A stretch of 64,000 bases of DNA, taken from assembly GCF_014203955.1 (NCBI RefSeq), contig NZ_JACHKA010000001.1:3379001-3443000 (forward strand). Reading direction: 5' to 3'. This DNA comes from Sphingobium lignivorans (lineage in GTDB: Bacteria > Pseudomonadota > Alphaproteobacteria > Sphingomonadales > Sphingomonadaceae). Positions 13,544-21,422 of the stretch are shown in pieces. Both the position numbers and the translations under genes were made by a program. Every line of letters starts with the position of its first letter. Within the stretch, counting starts at the first letter, position 1. The notes below the pieces were generated by a model that saw only the letters and a program-made list of their open reading frames with translations, ran no database searches and had not been told where the DNA came from.

Positions 13544-14491
13544 GTGGGGGGCACCAATGCCCGCTTTGCCCGCGCCACGCTGGATGCCGATGGCGTGCCC
13601 ACGCTCGGCACCGTGCGCAAGTACAAGGTGGCGGATTATCCGAGCCTCGCCGCCTGCTGGCGTGCCTATCAGCGCGAGGAAAGCGGCGACCTGCCCGACC
13701 GGCTCTCCATCGCTTTCGCCGCGCCGATCGCACGGGAGACCATCAAGCTCACCAATTCAAGCTGGATGGTCCGCCCGGCCAGCCTCGCCGCGGATCTCGG
13801 CCTCGCCTGCGTGCGGCTGGTCAATGACTTCGAGGCCGTGGCCCATGCCGTGGCGCGGCTGCCGATGCGCGACCTGCCGCTGCTGTTCGGGCCGGAGAAG
13901 CCCTTCCCCACCGATGGCGGCGTCACGATCCTCGGCCCGGGCACGGGCCTCGGCGTGGGGCTTGTCGCGTTCGACGATGGCGTGCCGCACATCGTCGCCA
14001 CCGAGGGCGGCCATGTCGATTTCGCGCCGCTCGATGCGCTGGAAGGCCGCATCCTCGAACTCCTGCGCGCCGATTTCGTCCGCGTGTCCACCGAGCGGAT
14101 CGTCTCGGGCCCCGGCCTCAACAATCTCTACAAGGCACTCGCAACGCTCAGCCACGAGCCGGTCACCCTGTGGTCCGATGCCGATCTCTGGGCGGCGGCG
14201 CTGGACGGCAGCAATCCGCTGGCCCGCTCCGCGCTGGAACGCTTCTGCCTCTCTTATGGCGCCGTGGCGGGCGATCTGGCGCTCGCGCATGGCCCTCATC
14301 AGGTCGTGCTGGCTGGCGGCCTCACCCAGCGGATGCGCGATTTCCTGGTCAACCAGAGCGGCTTTCACAGTCGCTTCACCGCCAAGGGCCGCTATGAAGG
14401 GCTGATGCGGACGATCCCTGTCCGCCTCGCCGTCCACCCCGAGATCGGCCTTTACGGCGCAGCCGCCGCCTGGCGCGAGAAGAAAGCATGA
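13544..14491 (+). CDS. glk: glucokinase, with an apparent 1-bp frameshift near its 5' end
   Basis: ATP-dependent glucokinase (ROK-unrelated Glk family) that phosphorylates glucose for Zwf. The open frame from ATG 13544 gives 315 residues beginning MGGTNARF, which lacks the Asp and first strand of the phosphate loop D-x-GGTN found in the family. Upstream, a GTG at 13519 overlapping the edd stop encodes VTEIIA in another frame. Deleting one G in the GGG at 13537-13539 region would fuse this to ADVGGTNARFARATL, a normal Glk N-terminus. The remainder is intact, with ILGPGTGLGVG near residue 127 and ATEGGHVDFAP. The stop overlaps eda (ATGA). It is either a sequencing error or a real frameshift. 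Confidence 0.85.
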   Translation: MGGTNARFARATLDADGVPTLGTVRKYKVADYPSLAACWRAYQREESGDLPDRLSIAFAAPIARETIKLTNSSWMVRPASLAADLGLACVRLVNDFEAVAHAVARLPMRDLPLLFGPEKPFPTDGGVTILGPGTGLGVGLVAFDDGVPHIVATEGGHVDFAPLDALEGRILELLRADFVRVSTERIVSGPGLNNLYKALATLSHEPVTLWSDADLWAAALDGSNPLARSALERFCLSYGAVAGDLALAHGPHQVVLAGGLTQRMRDFLVNQSGFHSRFTAKGRYEGLMRTIPVRLAVHPEIGLYGAAAAWREKKA

Positions 14492-15117
14492 GCATGACAG
14501 TCGATGATGTGATGGCGCTGGCGCCGGTGATCCCGGTGTTGATCGTGGAGCGCGTGGCCGATGCCGTGCCGATCGCGCAGGCGCTGGTCGCGGGCGGCCT
14601 GCCTGCGCTGGAAGTGACCATGCGCACACCCGTGGCGCTGGAGGTGATGCGCGAGATGGCACAGGTGCCCGGCGCGGTCGTCGGCGCGGGCACGGTGCTC
14701 AATCCCAGGATGCTCGATCAGGCGCTCGAAGCGGGCGCCCGCTTCATCGTCTCGCCCGGCCTTACCGAACCGCTCGGCACGGCCGCGCGCGCGGCCGGCG
14801 CGGCGCTGCTGCCCGGCGTGGCGACGGCGGCGGACATCATGCGCGGGCTCGATCTGGGCCTCGAGCGCTTCAAGTTCTTCCCGGCCGCGACCAGCGGCGG
14901 CCTGCCCGCGCTCAAGGCCCTCGCCGCGCCGTTCCACATGGCCCGCTTCTGCCCCACCGGCGGCATCAGCGCCGACACCGCTGCCGACTGGCTCGCCCAG
15001 CCGTTCGTCGGCTGCGTCGGCGGAAGCTGGGTCGTCCCCAAGGGCACGCCCGATCCCGCGCAGATCGAGCAACTCGCCCGCGAAGCCGCTGCGCTGCCTC
15101 GGCCCGCACGGGGCTGA
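14488..15117 (+). CDS. eda: KDPG aldolase (2-dehydro-3-deoxyphosphogluconate aldolase)
   Basis: Class I aldolase that splits KDPG to pyruvate and glyceraldehyde-3-phosphate, completing the Entner-Doudoroff pathway (209 residues). The Schiff-base Lys129 lies in RFKFFPA, the catalytic Glu42 in ALEVTMRT and the phosphate-binding GGIS segment near residue 162. Length is typical of the trimeric TIM-barrel enzyme. It overlaps glk by 4 bp (ATGA) and is the last gene of the operon. No regulator gene of the HexR type is next to the cluster. Confidence 0.97.
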   Translation: MSMTVDDVMALAPVIPVLIVERVADAVPIAQALVAGGLPALEVTMRTPVALEVMREMAQVPGAVVGAGTVLNPRMLDQALEAGARFIVSPGLTEPLGTAARAAGAALLPGVATAADIMRGLDLGLERFKFFPAATSGGLPALKALAAPFHMARFCPTGGISADTAADWLAQPFVGCVGGSWVVPKGTPDPAQIEQLAREAAALPRPARG

Positions 15118-15190
15118 ACGACATTCGGCCCCAGGGCTGATCGCCATTTATTTCGTCCGTTGAACGGGCACCCTTCCTGCCAATATTCTC

Positions 15191-15277
15191 GTCATGCTGA
15201 ACTTGTTTCAGCATCCATCGTGCCTTGAAGCTCAGGGCTCGGACGCGAAATAGATGCTGAAACAAGTTCAGCATGAC
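15191..15277. repeat. palindromic intergenic repeat with 25-bp perfect inverted arms
   Basis: GTCATGCTGAACTTGTTTCA plus five more bases (15191-15215) reappears as an exact reverse complement at 15253-15277, with 37 bp between. Transcribed RNA would form a very long hairpin. It lies 73 bp after the eda stop. Sequences of this type, built around a TGCTGAACTTGTTTCAGCA core, recur between genes in sphingomonads as far as I recall; only one copy is in this window. Confidence 0.8.
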
Positions 15278-15317
15278 ATTCTCCAGGGAGGCAAACGCGC
15301 TCCACAGGTTGAACGGC

Positions 15318-15474
15318 GATTAGCCCTAGGGCGGATCGACATTCAGATGATGGCGTGGCGAAAATGGTGGTTTTTCGGGACCCGGCGCGCAGCGTACTCA
15401 AGGTACGTGAGCACCGGAAGACCGGGAAACCGCCATTTGCAGGCCGCCAGCGCTGAATGTCGATTAGCCCTAGG
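15318..15474. repeat. structured 157-bp intergenic element bounded by 13-bp direct repeats
   Basis: GATTAGCCCTAGG occurs at both ends (15318-15330 and 15462-15474). Just inside, 12-bp arms pair perfectly (15335-15346 with 15453-15464), and a second 12-bp stem with one G-U pair follows (15362-15373 with 15427-15438). A small CGTAC/GTACG hairpin caps the centre. The element can fold end to end. The right-hand direct repeat supplies the TAG stop of the convergent AraC gene. It contains no plausible gene. The whole stretch 15118-15469 is otherwise non-coding. Confidence 0.65.
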
Positions 15475-16303
15475 CCAGCCCATCGGCGCGCAGCTTTAGC
15501 CCCGCCGTGAACAGCGGCGTCGTCACCTTGTCGAACTGTCCCGGCGTCAGCTGGAAGAAATGGCGGAACTCGCGATTGCGATGGCTCTGGTCGAAGTAGC
15601 GCAGCGCCGCCAGTTGCTCCGCGCTCGGCTCGCTGAAGCCGCGCATCGCCTGCGCCATGTCGAGGAAGCGGCTGCGGCGCAGGATGACCTTGGGGCTGTG
15701 GCCGAAGCTCGCATAGCACTGCCGCTCGAACTGGCGGACCGACAGGCCGACCTGCTGCGCCGCCCGCGCCACGGGAATCGTGCTGTCCTCGCGCGCGATC
15801 TTCTCGAAGGCCGCCATCGCCGCCGAGGGCGGCGGGCCGCAATAGGTCGCGAGCCGCAGCCGCAGCACCCGCTCGATCGCCTCGACGACGGCATGATCGT
15901 CCGGCGCCGCCGCGACATCCCGGTAGAGCCGCTCGCCCAGATCGCCCCATAAGCCCATCAGCGGCCGCGCGCCGTCGGCGATCAGCCGGGCCGGCTCGGC
16001 GAAGAGGCTGGCCCAGCCGCCCGGCCGGATGGCGACGCCGACGACCAGAAACGGCCCGCGCACCCGCACGCGCCAAGGAATGCCGTTCGGCCCCATGAGC
16101 GGGATCGGCCCGAAGTTCGACCATTGGTCCGGCCCGGTCTCCGCTGCCCAGTCGCCCTGCAGCAGGATGCGGATGATCGCCGTCTCGGACATGAGCTTGT
16201 CGATCAGGACGAAGTCGTCCGGCAGCGGCGCATGGAAGACATAATGGCGCCGGACATAAGCCGCGAGATCGGCCGACGGCGCATAACTGCGTGACAAAAG
16301 CAT
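15470..16303 (-). CDS. AraC family transcriptional regulator
   Basis: DNA-binding regulator of 277 residues. The N-terminal sensor domain (about 1-150) has the DUF6597-like form seen in AraC proteins with RPGGWASLF. The C-terminal AraC domain has two helix-turn-helix units, the first around VARAAQQVGLSVRQFERQC and the second around FFQLTPGQF. The start at ATG 16303 (MLLSRSYAP) is chosen because the upstream extension is Arg- and Cys-rich and not protein-like; the ribosome site is weak. Its TAG stop lies inside the flanking repeat element. No target gene can be assigned; the neighbours on the opposite strand are the Entner-Doudoroff genes. Confidence 0.85.
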   Translation of the reverse strand: MLLSRSYAPSADLAAYVRRHYVFHAPLPDDFVLIDKLMSETAIIRILLQGDWAAETGPDQWSNFGPIPLMGPNGIPWRVRVRGPFLVVGVAIRPGGWASLFAEPARLIADGARPLMGLWGDLGERLYRDVAAAPDDHAVVEAIERVLRLRLATYCGPPPSAAMAAFEKIAREDSTIPVARAAQQVGLSVRQFERQCYASFGHSPKVILRRSRFLDMAQAMRGFSEPSAEQLAALRYFDQSHRNREFRHFFQLTPGQFDKVTTPLFTAGLKLRADGLA

Positions 16304-16494
16304 CCGTGCCCACCCCACCCGGAAACCCGTCTCCCGGTTCTTGCACCGGGGCGCGGCCGGAGCAACAGCCTTGTCGGCGGATCGCGACGAACCGCAGCCG
16401 TCGGGATGACGCCGGTCAGGCATCGCCCCGCGCGCGTGGCTTTCGGCCGCAGCGAAACCGCCCCGCCAGCCGCGTCATGCGGACGATCGGGATG

Positions 16495-16965
16495 CTACTG
16501 GATCGCGCCCCACAGGCTCTGCGCGGGCACATAGCCGCGCTGGTTGCCCACCGCCACGGAGCACCAGCCGTCCGAGCAGCCCGAGACACGGCCCACCACG
16601 CCCGGCTCCAGCCGGTAGAGCAGTTTCGCGCCCGCCGAGGGTCGCTCGCGCATGTCGGCGATGCCGCCGCGCACGATGGCGGTCGGTTCGTCCTTGAGCA
16701 GGCGCACATGCATCCAGCCCTGCGTGCCGTCAGGGTCTTCCACCTTGCGCCAGTTCGAATAGACTTCCACCACCTTGAGCGGCAGGTCGCGGCGCTGGTA
16801 GATCCAGCTTGCCGGATAATCGAGGCTGGGGCCCACGCGCATGCGCGCCTCGCCCTTGGCCAGCGAGGCCCAGTAAGGCACCCGCTTGCCGGACTGCGCG
16901 TCCGCGCTTCCCCCGGCGGCGACGATCAGCATCGCACAGGCCAGATGCGCCCATGGTCGCTTCAT
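16495..16965 (-). CDS. SH3-domain periplasmic protein
   Basis: Exported protein of 156 residues with a Sec signal peptide (MKRPWAHLACAMLIVAA, cleavage near ADAQ). The mature part has two bacterial SH3-like units: the first around RMRVGPSLDYPASWIY with WRKVEDPDGTQGWMH, the second around DMRERPSAGAKLLYRLEPG with a closing GYVPAQSLWG. This is the DUF1058/SH3 layout typical of periplasmic alphaproteobacterial proteins that may bind cell-wall peptides. Two Cys in VSGCSDGWCSVAV could pair. The start at 16965 has GGGAGGG about 10 nt upstream. It is divergent from the dehydrogenase at 17105. Confidence 0.85.
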   Translation of the reverse strand: MKRPWAHLACAMLIVAAGGSADAQSGKRVPYWASLAKGEARMRVGPSLDYPASWIYQRRDLPLKVVEVYSNWRKVEDPDGTQGWMHVRLLKDEPTAIVRGGIADMRERPSAGAKLLYRLEPGVVGRVSGCSDGWCSVAVGNQRGYVPAQSLWGAIQ

Positions 16966-17104
16966 ATCTCGTCGCCCTCCCATCATCGCCCACATGTTCA
17001 CCTTCGCGCTTTGCCACGCGCGCCGCGCCCCTTCAACCGTCCCGCAAGGGTCGGACGCATTTGCCGCTTGACCTCCGCCCGCCCGCCGGAGCATGCGCGG
17101 CCTC

Positions 17105-18103
17105 ATGACCAGGCGCCCCCGGCCCGCCCGACCCCGTGTCGTCGTCACGCGGCAGTTGCCGCAAGCGGTGGAAACACGCATGGCCGAGCTGTTCGACGTG
17201 CGCTTCAATGCCGCCGATCACCCGATGAGCCGCGCCGAACTGCACGAGGCGATGCAGGCCTGCGACGTGCTCGTCCCCACCGTCACCGACGACATAGACG
17301 AGGCCCTGATCGCGCAGGCGGGCGAAGGGCTCCAGCTCATCGCCAATTATGGCGCGGGCGTGAACCATATCGCGCTTCCGGCCGCGCGCGCGAAGGACAT
17401 CATCGTCACCAACACCCCCGGCGTGCTGACCGAGGATACGGCGGACATGACGATGGCGCTCATCGTCTCCGTCCCGCGCCGCCTCGCCGAGGGCGAGAAG
17501 CTGGTGCGGTCGGGCCAGTGGACCGGCTGGAGCCCGAGCAACATGCTGGGCCATCGCATCGGCGGCAAGGCGCTGGGCATCGTCGGCATGGGGCGCATCG
17601 GCCAGGCCGTGGCGCAGCGTGCCCGCGCCTTCGGGCTCTCGATCCATTATCACAATCGCCACCGGCTGCCCGCCGTGCTGGAAGCGCAGCTGGCCGCGAC
17701 CTGGCATGCCGATCTCGACGAGATGCTGGAGCGCATCGATATCCTCACCATCCACACGCCCCTCAATGCCGAGAGCGTGAACCTGATCGACCGGCGCCGC
17801 ATCGGCCTGCTGCGCCGCCATGTCTATCTCATCAATGCCTCGCGCGGGGGCATTGTCGACGAGGAAGCGCTGGTGGAAGCGCTGGAGCAGGGCCGGATCG
17901 CCGGCGCCGGGCTGGACGTCTGGACGTTCGAGCCGCGGATCGATCCCCGCCTGCTCGCCCTCCCCAATGTCGTCATGACCCCGCATATGGGCTCGGCGAC
18001 CTTCGAGGGGCGGATCGCCACCGGCGAGCGCGTCATCACCAATATCCGCATGTGGGTGGGCGGCGACAGGCCACCGGACCAGATTCTCGAAGGCTGGGTG
18101 TAA
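17105..18103 (+). CDS. D-isomer-specific 2-hydroxyacid dehydrogenase (glyoxylate/hydroxypyruvate reductase type)
   Basis: NAD(P)H-dependent reductase of 2-keto acids, 332 residues. The Rossmann motif GIVGMGRIGQAVAQ is near residue 158. The catalytic triad is present: Arg in NASRGGIVDEE, Glu in the following helical segment and His in MTPHMGSAT near residue 295. The N-terminal catalytic half carries ANYGAGVNHI, as in glyoxylate and hydroxypyruvate reductases. The ATG at 17105 is chosen to match the family N-terminus, although the only GGAG is nearer the ATG at 17093, so the start is uncertain by four codons. Substrate is inferred, not shown. Confidence 0.9.
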   Translation: MTRRPRPARPRVVVTRQLPQAVETRMAELFDVRFNAADHPMSRAELHEAMQACDVLVPTVTDDIDEALIAQAGEGLQLIANYGAGVNHIALPAARAKDIIVTNTPGVLTEDTADMTMALIVSVPRRLAEGEKLVRSGQWTGWSPSNMLGHRIGGKALGIVGMGRIGQAVAQRARAFGLSIHYHNRHRLPAVLEAQLAATWHADLDEMLERIDILTIHTPLNAESVNLIDRRRIGLLRRHVYLINASRGGIVDEEALVEALEQGRIAGAGLDVWTFEPRIDPRLLALPNVVMTPHMGSATFEGRIATGERVITNIRMWVGGDRPPDQILEGWV

Positions 18104-18215
18104 GAGAAAACACAGAAAGCTGCGCTAGGAGTGCCTGCAGGGATGCGCTTTTTCCTGTGCCTCCCCGGAATTCGCCTTTGCGATTTCCGGCACAACAGCG
18201 GAGCGGAGCGGAGCG

Positions 18216-19484
18216 ATGGCGAAGAGAGTGACAGGCATGAAAGCGGGGGCCGCGCTGCTGGCGTTGCTGGCCGCGCGCCCGGCGCTGGCGCAGCCACCCG
18301 GCGCGGACAGCGGGGACAATGCCTGGCTGCTGGCCGCGAGCGCGCTGGTGCTGCTCGCGCTTCTGCCGGGTCTGGCGCTCAGCTGGGCCGGCGTCGTGCG
18401 GGGGCGCAATCTCCTTCCGGTCTTCACGCAGGGCTTTGCGAGCGTCGCCGCGGTGTCGCTGCTGTGGGCCGTCGCGGGCTACAGCCTCGTCTTCGCGCCC
18501 GGACCGTCCATGATCGGCGGCCTGCAGAATCTGGGCCTTGCCAATCTCGCCGAGCTGCGCCTTGGCACGGCGGTGTCAGAGCCCGTCTTCGCGCTGTTCC
18601 ACATGATCCTTGCCGCGCTGGCGCCCACGCTGATGGTCGGCGCGCTGGTCGAGCGGGTGCGGCTGGGCTGGCTGGTGCCCTTCCTGCTGCTCTGGTCGCT
18701 GTTCGTCTATGTGCCGGTCGCGCGCTGGCTGTGGGGCGGCGGCTGGCTCGCGCAGCTGGGGACGCTCGATTATGCCGGGGGCATCGTCATTCACACCACG
18801 GCCGGCATCTCCGCGCTGCTGCTCGCCATTCTCATCGGCAAGCGCGCCTATCCCGCACCCGTCGCGCCGCACAGCCCGGTGCTCAGGCTGGCCGGCGCCG
18901 GTCTGGTCTGGGTCGGCTGGTTCGGCCTCACCGGCGGGTCAGCGCTGGGCGCGTCCGCCGACGCGGGCTTCGCGCTTCTCAACACCCATCTGGCGGCCGC
19001 GGCCGCTGCCTTGTGCTGGATGGCCGCCGAGCGTATCCGCCACGGCGGCACCGGCCTTGCGGGCTTTCCGACCGGTGCCCTTGCCGGCCTTGCCGCCGTC
19101 ACGCCCGCCGCCGGGCTGATCGGCCCGATGGGCGCCATCGGCCTGGGCGCGCTTGCGGGCATCCTCTGCTTCGTCATGGCCGATCTCGTCCGCCGCCGGT
19201 TGGATATCGACGATGCCTCGAACATGTTCGCCGTGCACGGCGTCGGCGGCATGCTGGGCGCGTTGCTGGTCGCACCGCTCACCGCCGTGGCGCTGGGCGG
19301 CGTCGGCTATGGGGATGACAGCGGCGTGCTGGTGCAGCTCGTCGCGCAGATCGTCGGCGTCGCTGCCGTGCTGCTCTGGACGACCGTCGTGACGCTGCTG
19401 CTCGCGCTGGTCGTCTCGCTGTTCCTGCCGATGCGCGTCCCGGCGGAGATGGAGCGCGGGACACCGGACCCGGCTGCCGGCTGA
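18216..19484 (+). CDS. amt: ammonium transporter Amt
   Basis: Inner-membrane ammonium channel of the Amt/Mep/Rh family, 422 residues with a cleavable-looking signal (cleavage near ALAQ) and about 11 hydrophobic spans. The twin pore histidines lie in GGIVIHTTAG (about residue 193) and FAVHGVGG (about 340). The segment WFGLTGGSA replaces the usual WFGFNAGS, so the second aromatic of this motif is Leu. No glnK/glnB gene is next to it, unlike most amtB loci. The ATG at 18216 sits behind a GGAGC triplication. The next gene begins two bases after its stop. Confidence 0.93.
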   Translation: MAKRVTGMKAGAALLALLAARPALAQPPGADSGDNAWLLAASALVLLALLPGLALSWAGVVRGRNLLPVFTQGFASVAAVSLLWAVAGYSLVFAPGPSMIGGLQNLGLANLAELRLGTAVSEPVFALFHMILAALAPTLMVGALVERVRLGWLVPFLLLWSLFVYVPVARWLWGGGWLAQLGTLDYAGGIVIHTTAGISALLLAILIGKRAYPAPVAPHSPVLRLAGAGLVWVGWFGLTGGSALGASADAGFALLNTHLAAAAAALCWMAAERIRHGGTGLAGFPTGALAGLAAVTPAAGLIGPMGAIGLGALAGILCFVMADLVRRRLDIDDASNMFAVHGVGGMLGALLVAPLTAVALGGVGYGDDSGVLVQLVAQIVGVAAVLLWTTVVTLLLALVVSLFLPMRVPAEMERGTPDPAAG

Positions 19485-19485
19485 C

Positions 19486-20355
19486 ATGGCAGGCACGGCC
19501 GTCGCCATTTTCGCGCATGACGAGCAGCGCCGGATCGCCGCGTGTCTGGCGAGCCTGCCGCTCGACCGACCCGGCACGGTGTTTCACTTGCTCGTCAACG
19601 GTTCGACGGACCGGACGGCCGCCATTGCCCGGGCGATCGCCGCGCGGCATCCGGCGCTCATCGTGCATGAATGGCCGCAGGGCGGGAAGGCGCGGAGCTG
19701 GAACCGCTTCGTCCACGAGCTGCTGCCGGCCGACATGCCCGAAGCCGTGATCTTCATGGATGGCGACGCGGAAATCGCGCCCGGCTCGTTCGACGCGCTC
19801 ATTGCCGTCCTGCGCGATCGGCCGCATGCCAATGCCGTCGCGGGCCTGCCGTTCAATGGCCGCCGGCACCGCGTCTATCAGGCCTTGCTGCGCGAGGAAG
19901 GCGGCCTTTTCGGCGATCTCTATGCGCTGCGCGGCGATTTCCTGCGCCGCCTGCGCGCGCGCGGCCTGCGGCTGCCCGTCGATCTGGTGGGTGACGATGG
20001 CCTTGTCGCCGCATGGGCCGCGACCGACCTCGGCCCGGATGCCGACTGGGATCGCGCGCGCCTCGCGCATGCCGATGCCGCCGGGTTCCTGTGCGAGCCC
20101 GTCCGCTTGCTGAGCCCGCGCGGCTGGCGCCTCCAGTATCGACGGATGGTCAGCTATGCCGTCCGTCATTTCCAGAACCGCATGGTCAGCCGGATCATGG
20201 GCACGCAGGGGCCCACCGGCCTCCCCGAACGGCTGAGCAGCCTCTATGCCGGGGAACTGCCGGCGATGAGGCCGCGCCCCGGCCTCGCCAATGCCCTGTT
20301 CGACCGCCTCGCGCTGCGCCGGATGGCACATGCGGCGATGACATCCAGATCCTGA
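19486..20355 (+). CDS. family 2 glycosyltransferase-like protein
   Basis: Predicted GT-A fold glycosyltransferase of 289 residues. The N-terminal part has the nucleotide-binding region VAIFAHDEQRRIAACLASL, followed by VNGSTDRT, and a metal-binding DGDAEI motif near residue 93, which is the DxD of family 2. A DDGLVAAW segment near residue 167 may hold the catalytic acid. There is no transmembrane segment apart from possible membrane-associated helices at the C-terminus. It starts two bases after the amt stop (TGACATG), so it is probably co-translated, an odd pairing whose logic is not clear. Donor and acceptor are unknown. Confidence 0.8.
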   Translation: MAGTAVAIFAHDEQRRIAACLASLPLDRPGTVFHLLVNGSTDRTAAIARAIAARHPALIVHEWPQGGKARSWNRFVHELLPADMPEAVIFMDGDAEIAPGSFDALIAVLRDRPHANAVAGLPFNGRRHRVYQALLREEGGLFGDLYALRGDFLRRLRARGLRLPVDLVGDDGLVAAWAATDLGPDADWDRARLAHADAAGFLCEPVRLLSPRGWRLQYRRMVSYAVRHFQNRMVSRIMGTQGPTGLPERLSSLYAGELPAMRPRPGLANALFDRLALRRMAHAAMTSRS

Positions 20356-20479
20356 ATAGCTCTCCGGCCTCGGGCTGATCGACCGCCCCGTTGCGGAGCT
20401 GCGGCGCCCCCTGTAGACCGGCCATGTTCGACAATGGCCGCCACAGGCCGGCGAACATCCAACAGGAGAGGCCCTGACT

Positions 20480-20983
20480 ATGATCCGACCATCCCTGACG
20501 GCGCTGGCCGTCCTGCTCGCCATGTCCGCTCCCGCCGCCGCGCAACCCCCTGCGGATGCGGACATCCTGCGCGAGACGCACGACCGCGTCGCCATCACCG
20601 AACTCATGTGGAATTATGTCCGCGCGATCGATTCGCTCAATGAGGAGGCCTATCCCACGGTCTTCACGCCGGACGGCTCCTTCGGCGAGGCCAAGGGGCC
20701 GGCGGCGCTGCGCAAGATGGTGGCCGATCTCAAGCACAGTCAGGCCGAGCGGCGCGCTAAGGGCGAGACCATCCCGGCGATGCATCACATCATGAGCAAT
20801 GCCCATATCGAGTTCATCGACCGGGACCATGCCCGCTATCATTATTACTGGATGACCGTGTTCGCCGGATCGCCCTACACCCAGCCGCCGCGCCTCGCCG
20901 CCGCCGGCCGGGGCGTGGACGAGGTGGTGCGGTTGAACGGCAAATGGCTGATCCGCTCGCGCAACGTCGCCCCCACGGACTGA
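20480..20983 (+). CDS. secreted SnoaL-like (NTF2 superfamily) protein
   Basis: Protein of 167 residues with a Sec signal peptide (MIRPSLTALAVLLAM, cleavage near AAAQ). The mature part has an NTF2-like alpha+beta cone: an initial helix HDRVAITELMWNYVRAIDS, a strand FTPDGSFGEAKG, then MHHIMSNAHIEFID and YHYYWMTVF strands. Proteins of this shape serve as small-molecule hydratases, isomerases or simple binding proteins; the exact activity cannot be read here. The ATG follows AGGAGAGG at a good distance. It is a single-gene unit followed by a G+C hairpin with a short T run. Confidence 0.8.
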   Translation: MIRPSLTALAVLLAMSAPAAAQPPADADILRETHDRVAITELMWNYVRAIDSLNEEAYPTVFTPDGSFGEAKGPAALRKMVADLKHSQAERRAKGETIPAMHHIMSNAHIEFIDRDHARYHYYWMTVFAGSPYTQPPRLAAAGRGVDEVVRLNGKWLIRSRNVAPTD

Positions 20984-21059
20984 CGGGCGCCGCGGACGCG
21001 CCGGGCGGGCGGGAAGCCGCCAAACGGCGCCTCCAACACTTCGAATTCAAACGATTGGA

Positions 21060-21094
21060 CCCGCGCCTGCGCACGCGCGGGCCTGTCCTGTTTT
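21060..21094 (+). terminator. probable terminator after the SnoaL-like gene
   Basis: A 7-bp G+C stem (21060-21066 with 21075-21081) is followed by a short spacer and TTTT at 21091-21094. It is less compact than a classical intrinsic terminator. Confidence 0.4.
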
Positions 21095-21212
21095 CGGGGC
21101 CGATGCAGCCCGGCGCCGGCCCGCGCTCAGGCCCGGATTTCCGTCCTTTCCGGCAGCAGGCAGGCCCGAGGCCCGACCTTCGCTTTATGTGTCCTGAAAT
21201 GTCCGGAAATGC

Positions 21213-21422
21213 TCAGGACGTAGCGAGGGCCCGGGTCGCTTCCAGTGCGCTGCGATAGGCTTCCTGCCGGGCTTCGCTCCAATAGGCCAGTTCGCCCAGG
21301 GGGATCTCCGCGCCGCTCACAGCGCAAATGACGAACCGGCCAGGCCGAAGCACCTGATAGTCCGCCGCGCGGTAACGCAGCAGGGCAAGGCCGGGCATGT
21401 CTGGCGCGCGCATCACGGACAT
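21213..21422 (-). CDS. DUF2093 family small protein
   Basis: Small protein of 69 residues that matches the alphaproteobacterial DUF2093 family: LLRYRAADYQVLRPGRFVICAVSG and then IPLGELAYWSEARQEAY. It is cytoplasmic and of unknown function. The pair of aromatic/basic blocks and the single Cys in ICAVSG are characteristic. The ATG at 21422 overlaps the stop of the nitronate monooxygenase-like gene (TGATG), so the two are translationally coupled; an ATG three codons on is an alternative. No further gene follows within 200 bp. Confidence 0.8.
   Translation of the reverse strand: MSVMRAPDMPGLALLRYRAADYQVLRPGRFVICAVSGAEIPLGELAYWSEARQEAYRSALEATRALATS

Noticed and set aside
15254..15499. Short plus-strand frame through the repeat elements after eda
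   Set aside because: It is created by the repeat sequence itself and has no ribosome site or domain.
20420..20439. Small hairpin before the SnoaL-like gene as a terminator for the glycosyltransferase
   Set aside because: It has a 6-bp stem with no T tract and could be chance in this G+C-rich DNA.
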